This document shows positions 38,867 through 50,991 of a stretch of 64,000 bases of DNA, in pieces. The first letter of the stretch is position 1, and each line of letters begins with the position of its first letter. The notes under the pieces are model-generated. The model did no database searches and was not told where the DNA came from. It saw only the letters and a program-made list of their open reading frames with translations. This DNA is from Dasyornis broadbenti (lineage: Eukaryota; Chordata; Aves; Passeriformes; Dasyornithidae). The stretch lies in the NCBI GenBank assembly GCA_013397935.1, contig VZRN01000793.1:72272-136271 (forward strand), given 5' to 3'. A program made the translations under genes and the position numbers.

Positions 38867-40792
38867 GCTATGCGTGTTCCTCTGCATATTCCTGTCTCTT
38901 CACTTCTCCAGGACCTAGCACTGGCCACATTCTGTAACGTGATCCCACTGAAAACCCCTTATTGCAGTTAGTTTGTGCACTTCCAGGCAACCCTGGAGAG
39001 CTGACTCAAACTGAAGTCTGATGGGGATAGATTTTCAGTGAAGAAGGCCATCACTATTTTTGGCAGAATCAGAAAATCACACCAGAGGACTAAAAAAATG
39101 TCAAACCAAAGTATGACTCACAGAAAGTCACGTGCATCCTATGACATCAGACACTTAGCACACGATAAGCAAAGGAAGATAAGCAAGACCCATTAATTGT
39201 TTTCAGTGTACTTTGAGAGAAACAAAGGTTATACCTGCATTTGTAAGAAGCATGGTGTTACAGAATTATTGGTGCAGAATGAAGCCCTTAGAGCTGAGGG
39301 CACAACGTCCACACATCCCTACAGACGTCTCAGGGATGTTTTCTCCGTACAAATTCTAGAAAGTCTTGGGTAGACTGAATTTTCATTTACCCACTGGAAT
39401 GTTTTAAGCCAATTCCTAATACATGAAATCCTAGGAATTTTATTCTGCTGGACTATTTTCTTTTAGATTATTTTAATCTCGAAGGGATCTGGTTCTTCTG
39501 CTCTCAGCCTGCTGTCACATGAAACAAAGCACAGTAAGTAGAGATGATCAAGAGGCTTTCTTTAAAAATACACTCCTGACTCAAACTAAAACACTCAGCC
39601 AGATGACCTACTGAAATAATTGTGTGTTATTTAAGATAGCAGAATAAATGCAAACTGCGTGAATATCCTGAGTATTCATATGAAAATGTGAGAGCACTGT
39701 GGGCTTTGCTTGAGATATTTTATGAATACAAAGGGATTCATTTGTAATGCAGACTGATTTCTGCCACTAGACCATTGTATCATTATACTGAGCTTCAAGC
39801 CTAAGTACCGATTTTTCAAGTTTTGCTTACACAGGTAATGAGTCTGATGCAATGTCATTCTCTCCCTCTGTACAACGCTTAATCTCAAAGGTGTATCCAC
39901 ACGAAAAAAATACTGCATATAACTTCAAAAGAGTAGCTAGGCTACTGAAAGCACTCTTGGATCTTTCTTCGAAGAGGTTCTTTGACTTCTTCAAACTTCT
40001 CATTGGGTCTGTATAAAAACAAGCCCTCATAACTAAATTTGCTTTCTTCCTTTCTATTTTTCAGAAAAATTGCCAGGCAAGATGTTCAATTGCCAAACAA
40101 TAAAGTCACTCATAAATTTTTCAGCTAGTTCAACAACCAATACCAATATTTTATATAGTAATAGGGAACTGCACAGCCATGTGCCAGCACGAGTTCCTAA
40201 CACAAATACAGTATTTTGACTCTGCGTCCCTGACACACCTACACATACAGATGGCTGAGCACAGTAGTTCTTACAGGAGCAGAACAGTAAAACCAAGAAA
40301 AATACATGGATTACAAAACTCATATTTTTCTTTTTTTTTTTCCCCCCTAAGAGGTGCTTCCTACACAGATGGATCAGACCACACCCCTGTGTGACAAAAA
40401 TTCTAAGTGATAAATGTCTCATTAAACAGCCAGATTCCATTTCAAGATTTCATTTATCTTTATTATCTTCCTCACAGGAATGTGCTAATGTATCTGTAAG
40501 GAACCTGATGGTGCCACTAAGACTGAAAGCAGTTCTTTTAAAATTTTGTGTGGCTGTGTTGATTCTAAACCATCACAGTGGCTGCAGTTGACTTTTGAGC
40601 TGCTGTGTCTACCTAAATGAGCACAAAAAGAGGAAAAAAGGGAAAACAGATGCTTTGTCCAGCCAAAGTTTTCATGTGTTCTTCGTCTAACCATACACCT
40701 CTCTACTGTGGTTCAACTCTTCTCTTCCTCGGGACTCAGTGCACCCTCAGACAGTTTATTGTAATATTTTTGTTATAAAACGAGGAACATAT

Positions 40793-40835
40793 GATGTAGA
40801 TATTACAATGGTTACCCCATTGTAATATCTACATC
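40793..40835. repeat. Perfect 19-bp inverted repeat with 5-nt loop
   Basis: The left arm gatgtagatattacaatgg (40793-40811) and right arm ccattgtaatatctacatc (40817-40835) are exact reverse complements around the loop ttacc. The arms do not extend outward. The 10-mer attgtaatat also occurs just upstream near 40758. No flanking element body is recognisable. Confidence 0.95.
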
Positions 40836-43087
40836 TATTACTGAATTTGGAGTTAATTCCTTTCATTCAGTACTTTTTATTATTAATTCAAATATAAAGA
40901 GAAACTTTAAAACATCTTCATATGCTATCTTTTTAATGCAGAAGATGAGCAAATTTAACCTCTTTTGCAATCAAACAGCAATTCCTGTGGTTTTGGAACA
41001 TTAATTTCTTTCCACCATAAAAAAACCCCAAACTAAACTAATCCTTAAGAAAGACACCAATTAGGGGAAGACAGATTTACCCGCCTACAAAAAAAGTTTA
41101 TAATGGCTATTGACAACCGTAGTGACTTTTACACCCTAGAAACACACATCTTCTTAAAAGCACCATTCATTATGTAGTTCAGTCAGTGCACAGGTTGGAA
41201 GGAACTCAACCCCTCTGTTCAACATTGCCATAAAACCCCAAAGCAATCAGGAAGATCTATTTCCTCCCACTATGGTACCTTATGAAAGAAACTTAGCTAT
41301 CACCAAGGGCTGCTTAAGGAAAGCGTCAAATGAATACTCAGTCCTGGTTAAAGCAGGAGAAAAAAAATCAGAAGGAAATTTCCAACAAAATGCTGCATGA
41401 CGAATATAGAAAGTATTGTAAGGATTTTCTAACAAATAAATGTTAGAGCTTTCTCTTTAGTATAGGTCACTGTTGTGGTAAAATACACCACTGAACAAAG
41501 AAGGTTTTGAGGAGGCCATTGAGAAACAATTTAAAAGTACAAGAAAAACCAACACATGGAACAGAAAAGGCAATAATTTTAACTGGTTGCATAGGAAAAG
41601 TAAGAGGGTGCATAACAAATGTCTGCAAAATAACAAGTGGTGTACAGAAGGCATTCAAAATCTGCTTTTCTTCCAGTCTTATAAGAGACAAAGAATGAAA
41701 CATTTAAAGATGCTGAAAGAAAGCAGGTTTGAAATTGAAAAGGGATTTTTTTTTTTTCAATATACAGCAAAATTAGACTTTGAAACTCAACGCTATATAT
41801 GAGGAAATTGTTAAGATCAGTAATTCAACAAGGAAAAAAAAGCTATTTGAAGTGTGTATGAATAAAAAGAATAAACAGTGCTATACACGCAAATTCTAAG
41901 AAGACTGAAACAAATTGGTGGGAATATTATACTTGCTACCTGGGACTTTAAGGCAATCTCTGGCTTTTACTGAATCAAACAAAATCTTCAAGGGGCAAGC
42001 CTCAGCTCAGTCACCTACTGCTTTAACCAAGATATGTATTTGGACTTTAGGGAAAACAACCACCTACTTCCAACTGCCCCCAAATTAGTGTCACTATTGT
42101 CCAATCTCACTACACATTTGTTGTAAGAGGATCCATCAGCAAAACTTCCTCCGTTTTCAACTGACAAAACTGTCAATTTTTACCTCATTAGAGCATTTGT
42201 TTTTCCCAGACAGTTCCCAGACGAGTTCACCTGGATTTCTGTGAGTGGGGATAACGTTTACTGTGCTCCCACACCTGGTGGTTCTGCTGTTTCCTTCAGC
42301 CTCCCCAACACAGCTTCTATTTTGGGAACATTTCACTGGCTTTTCTTCCAATAGTCTTCAGTGGCTGTTTGCTTTTATTCTTTTGCTTAGATGTCTTTCA
42401 AATTTCAAATTTCACATTTTAATTAAGTTCAAGTCTAGAAATGTCACAAATGAACAGTTATACATCCTTCTTCCTTTCTTACCCAAGCTGCTGGTCAAAT
42501 ACAAGAACAGTTTTTAGAGTTCAGCTCTATAATGCTTAGAGGTAAAAGGACATATTTATACATGCAACTGACTACTGTACTATATAGTTTATTAGTACTT
42601 CATTAAAGAGCTCCTTGATAGTATGATTTGTTAAAACTATTCACAGAGCTAATTTCGATGAAAAATAACCCCCTTCTCCCCCTCAGAATAAAGAGGGATA
42701 CCTGGTTTTGTTTAGAACACTCCAGATATTTTTCTCCTTTTCTACACAGGAGAAACCATAATTTGCGTGTGTCAGGAGGAACACAGGATGAAAATCTGGT
42801 GTGGTGCAACTGCATGCTCCCAAGCACATTAAATTTGCCCACTTGGCTCTTGGGATGGCTGGCTTGGACACACCTGCATCTGAGCAAGAAAACAATGGGT
42901 TTTAGTCTTCAAAACAAGGCAGCTGCATGAAAACCACCTGTGGGGAATGGTTTCTGGAGTGCCCCAACACCAAACTGCAGCCAGGAATGGTTTAAAAAGA
43001 GCATTCATTTGTTGTAACACACAAAACCCGTGTCACATTCTGCACTCTTCTCACAGTAAATCCTTCCTGGTGTTGGAAAAGTCACTA

Positions 43088-43806
43088 TGATTCTGCACCT
43101 GGGTGGGGTAACCCTGGCTGTACAAACAAGCTTGAGAATGAGAGGCTGGGAAGGGACCTGAGGCTCCTGGTCAGTGGCCAGCTGGACACGAGCCAGCAGT
43201 GCCCTGGAGCCAGCAGGGACAGCTCTGGCCTGGGGGCTCAGGCCCAGCATGGCCGGCCGGGCCAGGGAGGGATTGTCCCACTCTGCTCTGGGCTGGGGCG
43301 GCCTCAGCTGAAACATTGTGTGCAGTTCTGGGCACCACAATGTAAAACAGACATTAAACTGTTGGACAGCGTGCAAGAGAGGCCATGGGGATGGTGAAGG
43401 GCCGTAAGTCGAAGCTTTATGGGGAGAAGCTGAGGGCACTTGGTCTGTTCAGCTGGAGACTGAGGGGAAACTTCACTGCAGTTACAGCTTCCTCGTGAGG
43501 GGAAGAGAGGTGGGACAGGCACTGATCTCTGCTCTGCGGTCACCAGGGACAGGAGCCAGGGAATGGCCTGAAGTTGTGTCAGGGAGGGTTAGGTTGGATC
43601 TCAGGGAAAGGTTCTTCCCCCACAGGATGTTTGGGCACTGGAACAGGCATCCCAGGAAATAGTCACAGCACCAACCTGAGATCAAGGAGCGTTTGGACAA
43701 CTCTATCAGGGATACCGAGAGTGGGATTGTTGGGGTGTCTGTGCAGGGACAGAGGTTGGACTTGGTAATTTTTGTGGGTTTCTTCCCACTCAGGAGATTC
43801 CATAAT
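43088..43806 (+). mobile_element. CR1 LINE, C-terminal reverse-transcriptase region and 3' UTR
   Basis: The segment starts near attctgcacctgggtgggg and runs through gtgcagttctgggcaccaca and tggtctgttcagctggagac, landmarks of the C-terminal third of CR1 ORF2. It ends with a decayed tail near tcttcccactcaggagattc. About 0.72 kb, with frame-breaking indels and no intact frame. The overlapping open frames are fragments of this element. Antisense to EDIL3. Confidence 0.88.
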
Positions 43807-44224
43807 TATATATTTAATGTGTTTCCCAACATGTTTGTGCAGCAGATGTGAACATCGCATGCCAACCGTGATGTAGAGGAAGAAAGCATAGAACTCAATA
43901 AAACCCTGGGAAGGGCTTGCTTACATTATTAAATGTGTTTGATTAATAACTCTTATTCTTGGAGTGCAAGGCTTTTAGCTATGTCTGGCAGAGTTAATGA
44001 TCCTCAGAAAATAAACCCATATGCAAATCAAACCCTTAAATCTGAACCCTTTATTGCTTCACACTTGAATTTTCCTGGTTGCATCTCTGTCATTTCAGCT
44101 AGTTGAGTGGCAGCTAGTGACATATATTGTGACTAATTCCTCAATTTCCTACTTTTTCCAGTAAGCAGTCTCTACCTGATAATCATGATAATGTATACCG
44201 CATATATCTCTCAATTTCTGGCAC

Positions 44225-44263
44225 TTTTTTTGGGGGGGGTGTGTGTATGCGTGTGTATATGTG
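44225..44263. repeat. T7-G8-(GT)n compound repeat
   Basis: A T run, then a G8 run, then GTGTGTATGCGTGTGTATATGTG. Lies 60 bp from the CR1 at 44.3 kb. Confidence 0.9.
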
Positions 44264-44322
44264 AAAAATTTCATTTTGGGGGGTATTTCCATGCATTTTC
44301 ACTTGTTCTAGGCTGTTTTAAT

Positions 44323-44520
44323 ACAGAATCACAGAATGGTTTGGGTTTTAAGGGACTTTAAAGATCATCTAGTTCCAACCCCCAGCCATGGGGGGCTTCT
44401 CCAGCTCTCCTGGAGCCACTTTAGGCATTAGAAGGGGCTCTGAAGTTTCCCTGGAACCTTCTCGTCTCCAGGTGAACACCCCCAGCTCTCCCAGCCTGGC
44501 TCCAGGATAGCCCTTGAGAG
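44323..44520 (-). mobile_element. CR1 LINE, 3'-terminal fragment
   Basis: It opens with acagaatcacagaatggttt, then agatcatctagttccaaccc, and continues into cccagctctcccagcctggc, all reverse-complement CR1 landmarks. It lies about 0.5 kb from the oppositely oriented copy at 43.1-43.8 kb, so the two 3' ends face each other. Confidence 0.92.
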
Positions 44521-47354
44521 GAACCTTCATTCCAATCAGACAAATAAATGCCTCTTCAATAACGGAAGAATATTTAGAGAATAGATTTTCTGTGGGTATC
44601 AGCACAGAAACCTCTCCAAGATCCTACCTGAGGCAGACTTTCCTGGTTTTAGTTACATTATGAGCTTTGAAATGGGAAACTGTTTCTTTATTTTGCCACT
44701 GGATAATCAGAATCTTCTTGAACAGCCACTGCCAATTAATACCAGTTTTGCAATAAATCGAGAATATACAATCAGTAAAATTGCTAATGATCTCTTATAT
44801 CATTTACATATTAGTTATTTACATGGGTAAAAGGTCAGCAAATCTTAGAAATACTGACAGGGTGCTCATTGATGTGAATGGTAAAACACCAACTTTGAAA
44901 ATGCATCTCAGCTGCAAAATCAATCACCTATCTTAACCGATTTGGCAATAGAATATTAACATGAAAGAAATCCAAGATAAAAAGCCTTGTGCAAGAGAAC
45001 CATAACACAGTTTTTGGAATTTTTGACAGTGTAGAAGAAAACATGTGCCTTGCAATGAGATCATTTTAATTTATCTTTTTATGATAAATTCAACAGACTT
45101 CTGACTTGATTTACAGTCAGTTCAGAATTGAATTGCTAAACTTCATGAAGCAGAGGAATTTGTACCAAAGGAACTCTGTGAATTGAGCTAAAGTGATATT
45201 GTATAAAAGTGTTAAATTAAGTCCACCACTGGAAGTCCCACACTTCTCCCGGATTGCAGAGAGCTCCGTGGCTGCTTCTCACAACTCCCCTCCCCGGAGA
45301 CCCTCTGAAGTCCTGGATAGGGTATGTGATTTATCATGCCATTTTAAATCAGATTATCTGAAAGGGACTGAATTTCATTCTCCCCCAAAGAGTAACTGTT
45401 CACATAAACTTGTCTTCTCTCAAATCACTTCAGCTGCCTGCTGGGGTTGTGGTCTCCCCTCAGTGAGCCTGGGTCAGCTGTGTGAGAGCTCTGCTTTGTT
45501 CTGAAGTTGAGACAAATACACTTTGCCAATTATCAGGATCATTACCTAACAGCTACATAACGGAATATTTTTAAAAGGATGCTGTGGACCCAGCGAACAA
45601 GTCTGACGAATCACTCTGTGATGCACCAGCTGTATGTTTTCTGCTCATTAATTAGGTGACAAAGGACAGCATTTCACAGACAGCTCAAGTTCAGCAATGC
45701 ATTTTGCTTGATGAAAACCTGTGGTATTATTTGCTTCTTTAACAAAGGTCACCTCCTTGATATTTGATGGAGGCCATGTTGTGTTCCATGCGGCTGGTCC
45801 CGTGATGGAGCATCCCTGAGAATGTGAGTCCATGTGAGGGTGTTTTCACATGGGCTCATCCACATGGCTGGACATCAACCACTCATTTCCATGCTCCCAG
45901 TGGAAGAGGTGGGTGTACATTTTCATGAGATTATGTCAGTGGAATAGCCCACGTTACACATGCGATTAACTGAGAGCGTGACCAAAGTTAATGAAATTGA
46001 ATATCCATATTCCAGTCTTTGGAGGCACTTTCCACTGAGTGTTTAAAGGACATAACAAACATGGAGTTGTTAGTTGAGCTGGACTGTATTGGTCCCTGAC
46101 ACTTCAAATTACAGACAGGTATCTAAATGGAGCAATTAATTCAGGTGGGCTGAATTCTGTGCTTATTCACTCTGATCTGAATGACTGAACTAATTTTTAC
46201 GAGTGAGTGGAACTGGATTCTTGACTATTTACTTGGGTTTTTTACCTTCTGAGTAACAGCTGTCTTCCAAATGCACCAACAGTGTAAGATTTTAAGAACC
46301 ATGCTGCCCTTGGTTTAAGAGCCATTAATGCACAAAATAAAAACCCAAAAATTTCTCTCATGAGCTTCTCCTCAGGCAAGCACTTGTTTTAAATGAGTTT
46401 TGCATGTGAAAAAACCCTGCTTCTATTTAAGTGACAGACAATGCAGATCATATTTACAGGTTAGCATACAACTTGCTCAGTCACAAGCAGATTAATATCC
46501 CTCACTAATTGGTTTTGAGTGCTGGTGGGGTGGTGCGAGAAGCAGAAAAGCTCCTGACTCTGTGTAAGCACTACCCAGCAGTGACAAAAACATCCCTGAA
46601 TTATCAGTGATGTTTCCAGCAAAAACTCAAAACACAGGCCCGTACCAGCTACTGTGAAGATGTTTAACTCTGCTCCAGCCAAATCCAGCACACTCAAAAC
46701 TTCTTTTCCCATATGGTTAATTGCCAGTTCTCTAACTACACATTCTAAGATGAGGATACTGACCTGCTGCTCCCAATCTGACCTGAAAATAAGAAATATT
46801 CTCCAAAGAAATAATAATGATTATAAAGAGATCCAGAAACTATTTTAAACAGGGTTAAGTGTACATCTGGTTTAAGTTTGGAGGTTCTACTGTTGAATTT
46901 AGATACTGTTATTTAAAACATTTCTTCATTGTTTAGAAAGATATAGGAGAAGGAAGACCTAGAAGACATATTTATTCTGAAATTTCAGTTATTCTCTTCA
47001 CTTTTTTCCTAGCATTAATCAAAGCAAACTCACAAACAGTACGGACATAAGGAGACCTCCCTACTATTTCAAATATGCTTTTGCATTAAATTCCTGCAAA
47101 ATGTGTTTACCTTGTCCTTGCCATGGTCTAGAACAGGCATAACAAATTATGCACTGTTGTGTCCAGTGGGTTGGGAGTCAGGTCATTTTCTGAATGCAGC
47201 AGCAGCAGCATTCAGTGGTGTTAGCTTGCTCATAATATAAAGGCCAAAGTCTGATATACTTCAGAAAACCAGATCCGATATTAATCCTTAACACTGCAGG
47301 CAATAAAAAGGCTCCTATCTATAAATACAATAAAATTTACCATGTGGAACTTAC

Positions 47355-47483
47355 TGTGCTGGCAGTGAATCCCATTAAATCCCTGTGGACATTTACAAAC
47401 ATATCCTATGAACGTGTCGCCTCGGTACGCTTCACTAATTTCACACATCCCACCATTATGACATGGATTAGGAAGGCAGGGTC
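47355..47483 (-). CDS. EDIL3: EDIL3 exon encoding EGF-like repeat 2 with RGD motif (internal exon)
   Basis: This 129-bp internal exon supplies 42 whole codons plus split codons at both ends (phase 1 in, phase 1 out). The product reads PCLPNPCHNGG, then CEISEAYRGDTFIGY, then a segment ending CPQGFNGIHCQH. It has the six cysteines of an EGF fold and an Arg-Gly-Asp triplet at 47416-47424. EDIL3 (DEL-1) is a secreted matrix protein whose EGF2 RGD loop is known to bind integrins such as alphaV-beta3. The RGD within an EGF repeat and the near identity to my memory of mammalian EDIL3 separate it from the paralogue MFGE8. On the minus strand the acceptor is a long pyrimidine run ending CTCTCAG|GA and the donor is CACA|GTAAGT. 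The incoming G completes a Gly codon and the outgoing A completes Asn with the next exon. The exon is symmetric and a multiple of three, so skipping it would keep frame. Confidence 0.97.
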
Positions 47484-48540
47484 CTGAGAGAAGGGAAAAA
47501 AAAGAGAGATGTAGGTACACATGCACAATAACAACCGTAACAATTTCAGTCATTTATAAGCATTCATTAAAGAAATAAAATGCCCTGTGCAGGCCTTTTT
47601 ATTCCACTAACTCAGGAAAAGACACCCTTCACTTACTTCAGATAACTTGCCAGCAAGGATTTTTATGAACAAGAAATAATATGAAGCGTGTCACTACCCA
47701 TTAATCACAACATTATTTTTTAATGTGGGAGAAGACAGGAGACAGTGAAGCTAAATCTTGCTCTCCTGTTAAAGATAACAGGCATTCTAACTTTTGCACC
47801 ACTGAGGAAATAGGTATTAATCAAACATGCCTATCATGCACAGAGTGACATGTACAATGTCCCTGAATGATCACTACATGTCAAGTTAGCAGTCTGAGGA
47901 GATCTTTGCAATGGCTCCGGGTGACTTTCTGAAATGTGAGTATCTGGGCCAGCAGTACGCAGCTACCAAAACAACTATTCCTTTTCCTCTGAGTGCCTCC
48001 ACAGCATATCCACTTCAGGATGATTTCAAAAAGCTCTTGTGACTAAATGTTCCTTTTCCCCAACACACCACATGCTAGGATGCATAAAATTTCAGCACAG
48101 AGTTCTGTTAGGATTGCAATTACTATAACTTTAAATACCTTTGAATAACAGAATCGTTTGACCTGAGGTCTAGAGTTTACTCATTTAACAGCACTGTAAA
48201 ACAGCTACTTACATTTTATTATCTTACTATTACTACCCATGACTCCTACCAGAAGAAAGCATAATTTTCATGATTTTCTTTTTTTTTCATCTCATTTTAA
48301 AGACATGGAAAACATTGTTTAGAAAGCCCCATGTGCAGGTTTGTCAGTGAAAAGATTTGTGAATTCAATATAAAGTATGTTATTTGCAACCTTTGCCATG
48401 TACACAGAAAGGTGATGATCGCTGCCCGTTAAAATGCAATGTCGTAATCATTCACTCATTGAAAACTGCATTTGAAAAAAAACAACTAATCAAACAAAAG
48501 AGAAAAGAAATCTACAGTATATAATCAGGGCTGGGAATTA

Positions 48541-49227
48541 CAGAATCACAGAATCACTGAGGTTGGAAAAGACCCCCAAAGCCATTGAGTCCACGCTGTG
48601 CCCGATGCCCACCTTGTCTCCAGCCCAAAGCACTGAGTGCCACATCCAGGAATTCCTTGGGCACCTTCAGGTATGGACACTCCAAACCTCCCTGGGCAGC
48701 CCCTGCCAAAGCCTGACCACCCTTTCCATGGGGAAATTCCTCCTCATGTCCAACCTGAGCCTGCCCTGGCCCAGCCTGAGGCTGTTCCCTCACCTCCTGT
48801 CCCTGTTCCCTGGGAGCAGAGCCCGACCCCCCTGGCTGCCCCCTCCTGTCAGGAGTTGTGCAGAGCCACAAGGTTCCCCCTGAGCCTCCTTTGCTCCAGA
48901 CTGAGCCCCTTTCCCAGCTCCCTCAGCCGCTCCTGGTGCTCCAGACACTTCCCAGCTCCGTTCCCTTTCTTGGACACGGTCCAGCCCCACAATGTCCTTG
49001 TGAGCGGCCCAGAGCTGCCCCCAGGATTCGAGGTCATCACTTACCAGGGCCCAGCACAGGTCACTGGCCTGGTCCTGATGCTCCCCATGGCTGGCATAGC
49101 CCAGGGGCCATTGGCCTCTTGCCCACCTGGACACCCCTGGGCTCATGTCCAGCTGCTGTCACCAGCACCCCAGGGCCTTTCCCAGCTTTTCCAGCCCCTC
49201 TGCCCCAGCCTGGAGCTGCAGGGGGTT
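48541..49227 (-). mobile_element. CR1 LINE, C-terminal reverse-transcriptase region and 3' UTR
   Basis: It opens with cagaatcacagaatcactga and ggttggaaaagacccccaaa. Read on the minus strand it encodes L-S-L-E-Q-R-R-L-R-G-N-L-V-A-L, which matches the FSLEKRRLRGDLIALYN end of CR1 reverse transcriptase. The long open frames on both strands across 48554-49268 come from this GC-rich element and are not host genes. Shares the actgaggttggaaaagacc subfamily signature with the 62.3-kb copy and differs from the 35/38/62.9-kb group. Confidence 0.92.
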
Positions 49228-50687
49228 TTAGTAACCTTATTGAACCAGCAAATGAATTAATTGAGTGATTTAGCCTTGAAAGAGCTGTAAGTTTAGTGTT
49301 TTTGAGGGTCTGCCTCTACATGTTTTCAATTACATGCCCAGGTTTGACAGATTCTCACAGCGGCACCATTCATCCAGACATCACATTAGTGAAGGCCGTG
49401 TTCTCCAAATAAATATTAATTTGCAAAGTGTTAAAATTAACTGAATGATGAGAATGTCAGAACATATTCCCCAGTCTTTGTTGCCCATGTGGTTATTGCA
49501 ATTTGAGAAACCACGCAGATGCACATTTTTATTACAACTTTTGTCACCAGCCTGTTCCAAGACACAGCCCTGCGGAGGTTTTGTTGGTGTACATCATTAA
49601 ACATAAGATATGTCTCACTGAACCAAAAAAATAATGGACATGAAAGTACTGCAGATTATTCCAAGTGAAATTAGTAGCAAAAAAAGGGGGCAAAAATCGT
49701 GACGATGAAAACAAGGAGAATGGCTGCTGCCTGTTTTGCCTTTTCCCATCCACATTCTCTATTGCACTTTAAAAGTACAGATACACCACGTTCTTAATTC
49801 TAAGAAGAATCGTGTCTTTCAAGTATTACTGCTTCTGTTCATGCTATTTCTCCTTCATAATAATTTGGGAAGAAATATATCTAATAATTTGCACTTTTAG
49901 CCTCCCAATAAATACGAACTGTGTAATTTTTTTCAAGCCTCTATCACAGTGCTGCAGTTTGGGGAGTACCTGCAGGCAGCCTCATATGTTAATTGTTTCT
50001 ATGCAAGCAGATCTCTAATCTTCCAAGAACAATAAATCTTTTAATAATTACTTTCTCATTTTGCTTTCTGCTTTCTCTGTATGGCTTGTTAAGCACACGT
50101 TCAGCCTACATTCATTGATTTTCTTTATGTTTTGCATTTTCTCAGATCACTCCAAACTACAAAAGCTTAAAAGGTCATCTGAGGTGCACAGTGATAAATA
50201 TACTGGTGCATGACAGTATTTCTAACTAATATTTTTCCTCTATGAAGCCTTTTTTTCTGCAAATAAAAACCCCACACCAACAATATGAACATTTTTCTCT
50301 TCTTGACTGTGGTTGTTATGGACAAATTATAACACTATTCTCAATACAAATGTTGAGTGTTTTGCTTTGGGTATTTCTGTTTACTTTTGTTGTTTTTGTT
50401 AATAGAAACTGGTTTTTCAAAAATAATTTTTAGAGCAACAAAACATCCTCATTAACTGTGCTGAAATTAAAAAACTACAATCATGTAGTTTTCACCAGTT
50501 AACATTTATTTATTGATAAAGTCATGGGTTAGACTAATCTGCATTCTAAATGAATGAATGATTGAAAATTAAAGAGCCTGTGTCACCCTACCGTTGCTTC
50601 TCCTAATTCTCCAGAAGACCAGACTTCGAGTTCACACATCTTCAGGATATTTAAATTGCATGAATACCCAAACATATGATACTTTTC

Positions 50688-50690
50688 TAT

Positions 50691-50720
<30 letters not shown>
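50688..50720. repeat. (TTTA)n tetranucleotide microsatellite
   Basis: About eight perfect TTTA units with no interruptions, ending in AAAC. Confidence 0.95.
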
Positions 50721-50722
<2 letters not shown>

Positions 50723-50991
50723 ACTGAATCTACAGTACCCCTGATGAAATTTCTGCAGATTTGAGTGTCCTGAAGGATCTGGGGCCTAATCCTGCCATCA
50801 TTCCACTGAAGCACCAAAAATGGTGTGTAAGATGCCTGAGGTCGAGAAGTTCCAACCAACTTCCCTAGGGATGTGTAGGCTTTTAAACAACATGGTATTG
50901 AATGCTGGATAATTAATTCCGTGACAGTCTGATTAATATGGTCTGTTATTCAGATCTATAGCAGCAAGTTCAAAAATATCCTTTCTTTGCT

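Larger units (their letters stand above)
29486..47354 (-). other. EDIL3: EDIL3 intron between EGF2 and EGF3 exons (17,869 bp)
   Basis: This is a complete intron bounded by GTAAGT at 47354 and CCTGCAG at 29486. It holds four CR1 copies (35.3, 38.7, 43.1 and 44.3 kb), an A/C-rich tract at 32228-32430, a TA/CA repeat at 32801-32841, hairpins at 36.5 and 40.8 kb, and a G/T-rich repeat at 44225-44263. The remainder, including 29.5-32.2, 32.9-35.2, 36.6-38.6, 38.9-43.0 and 44.6-47.3 kb, is AT-rich unique sequence. I see no exon, RNA gene or clear regulatory site there. Confidence 0.93.

Noticed and set aside
41180..41245. ggttggaaggaactcaaccc considered as a CR1 tail
   Set aside because: Only a short core resembles CR1, and neither the terminal repeat nor further 3' UTR can be followed.
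45220..45310. Local GC-rich patch with an open frame at 45193-45504
   Set aside because: No recognisable domain and too few CpGs to stand out. No further evidence of function.
5035..47483. MFGE8 (lactadherin) as the identity of the gene
   Set aside because: The RGD loop and the discoidin segment match EDIL3 much more closely, and three EGF repeats are expected for EDIL3.
48554..49268. Overlapping long open frames on both strands (up to 207 codons)
   Set aside because: The region is a GC-rich CR1 LINE fragment. The minus-strand frame contains the RT-end motif, and the rest are shadows.
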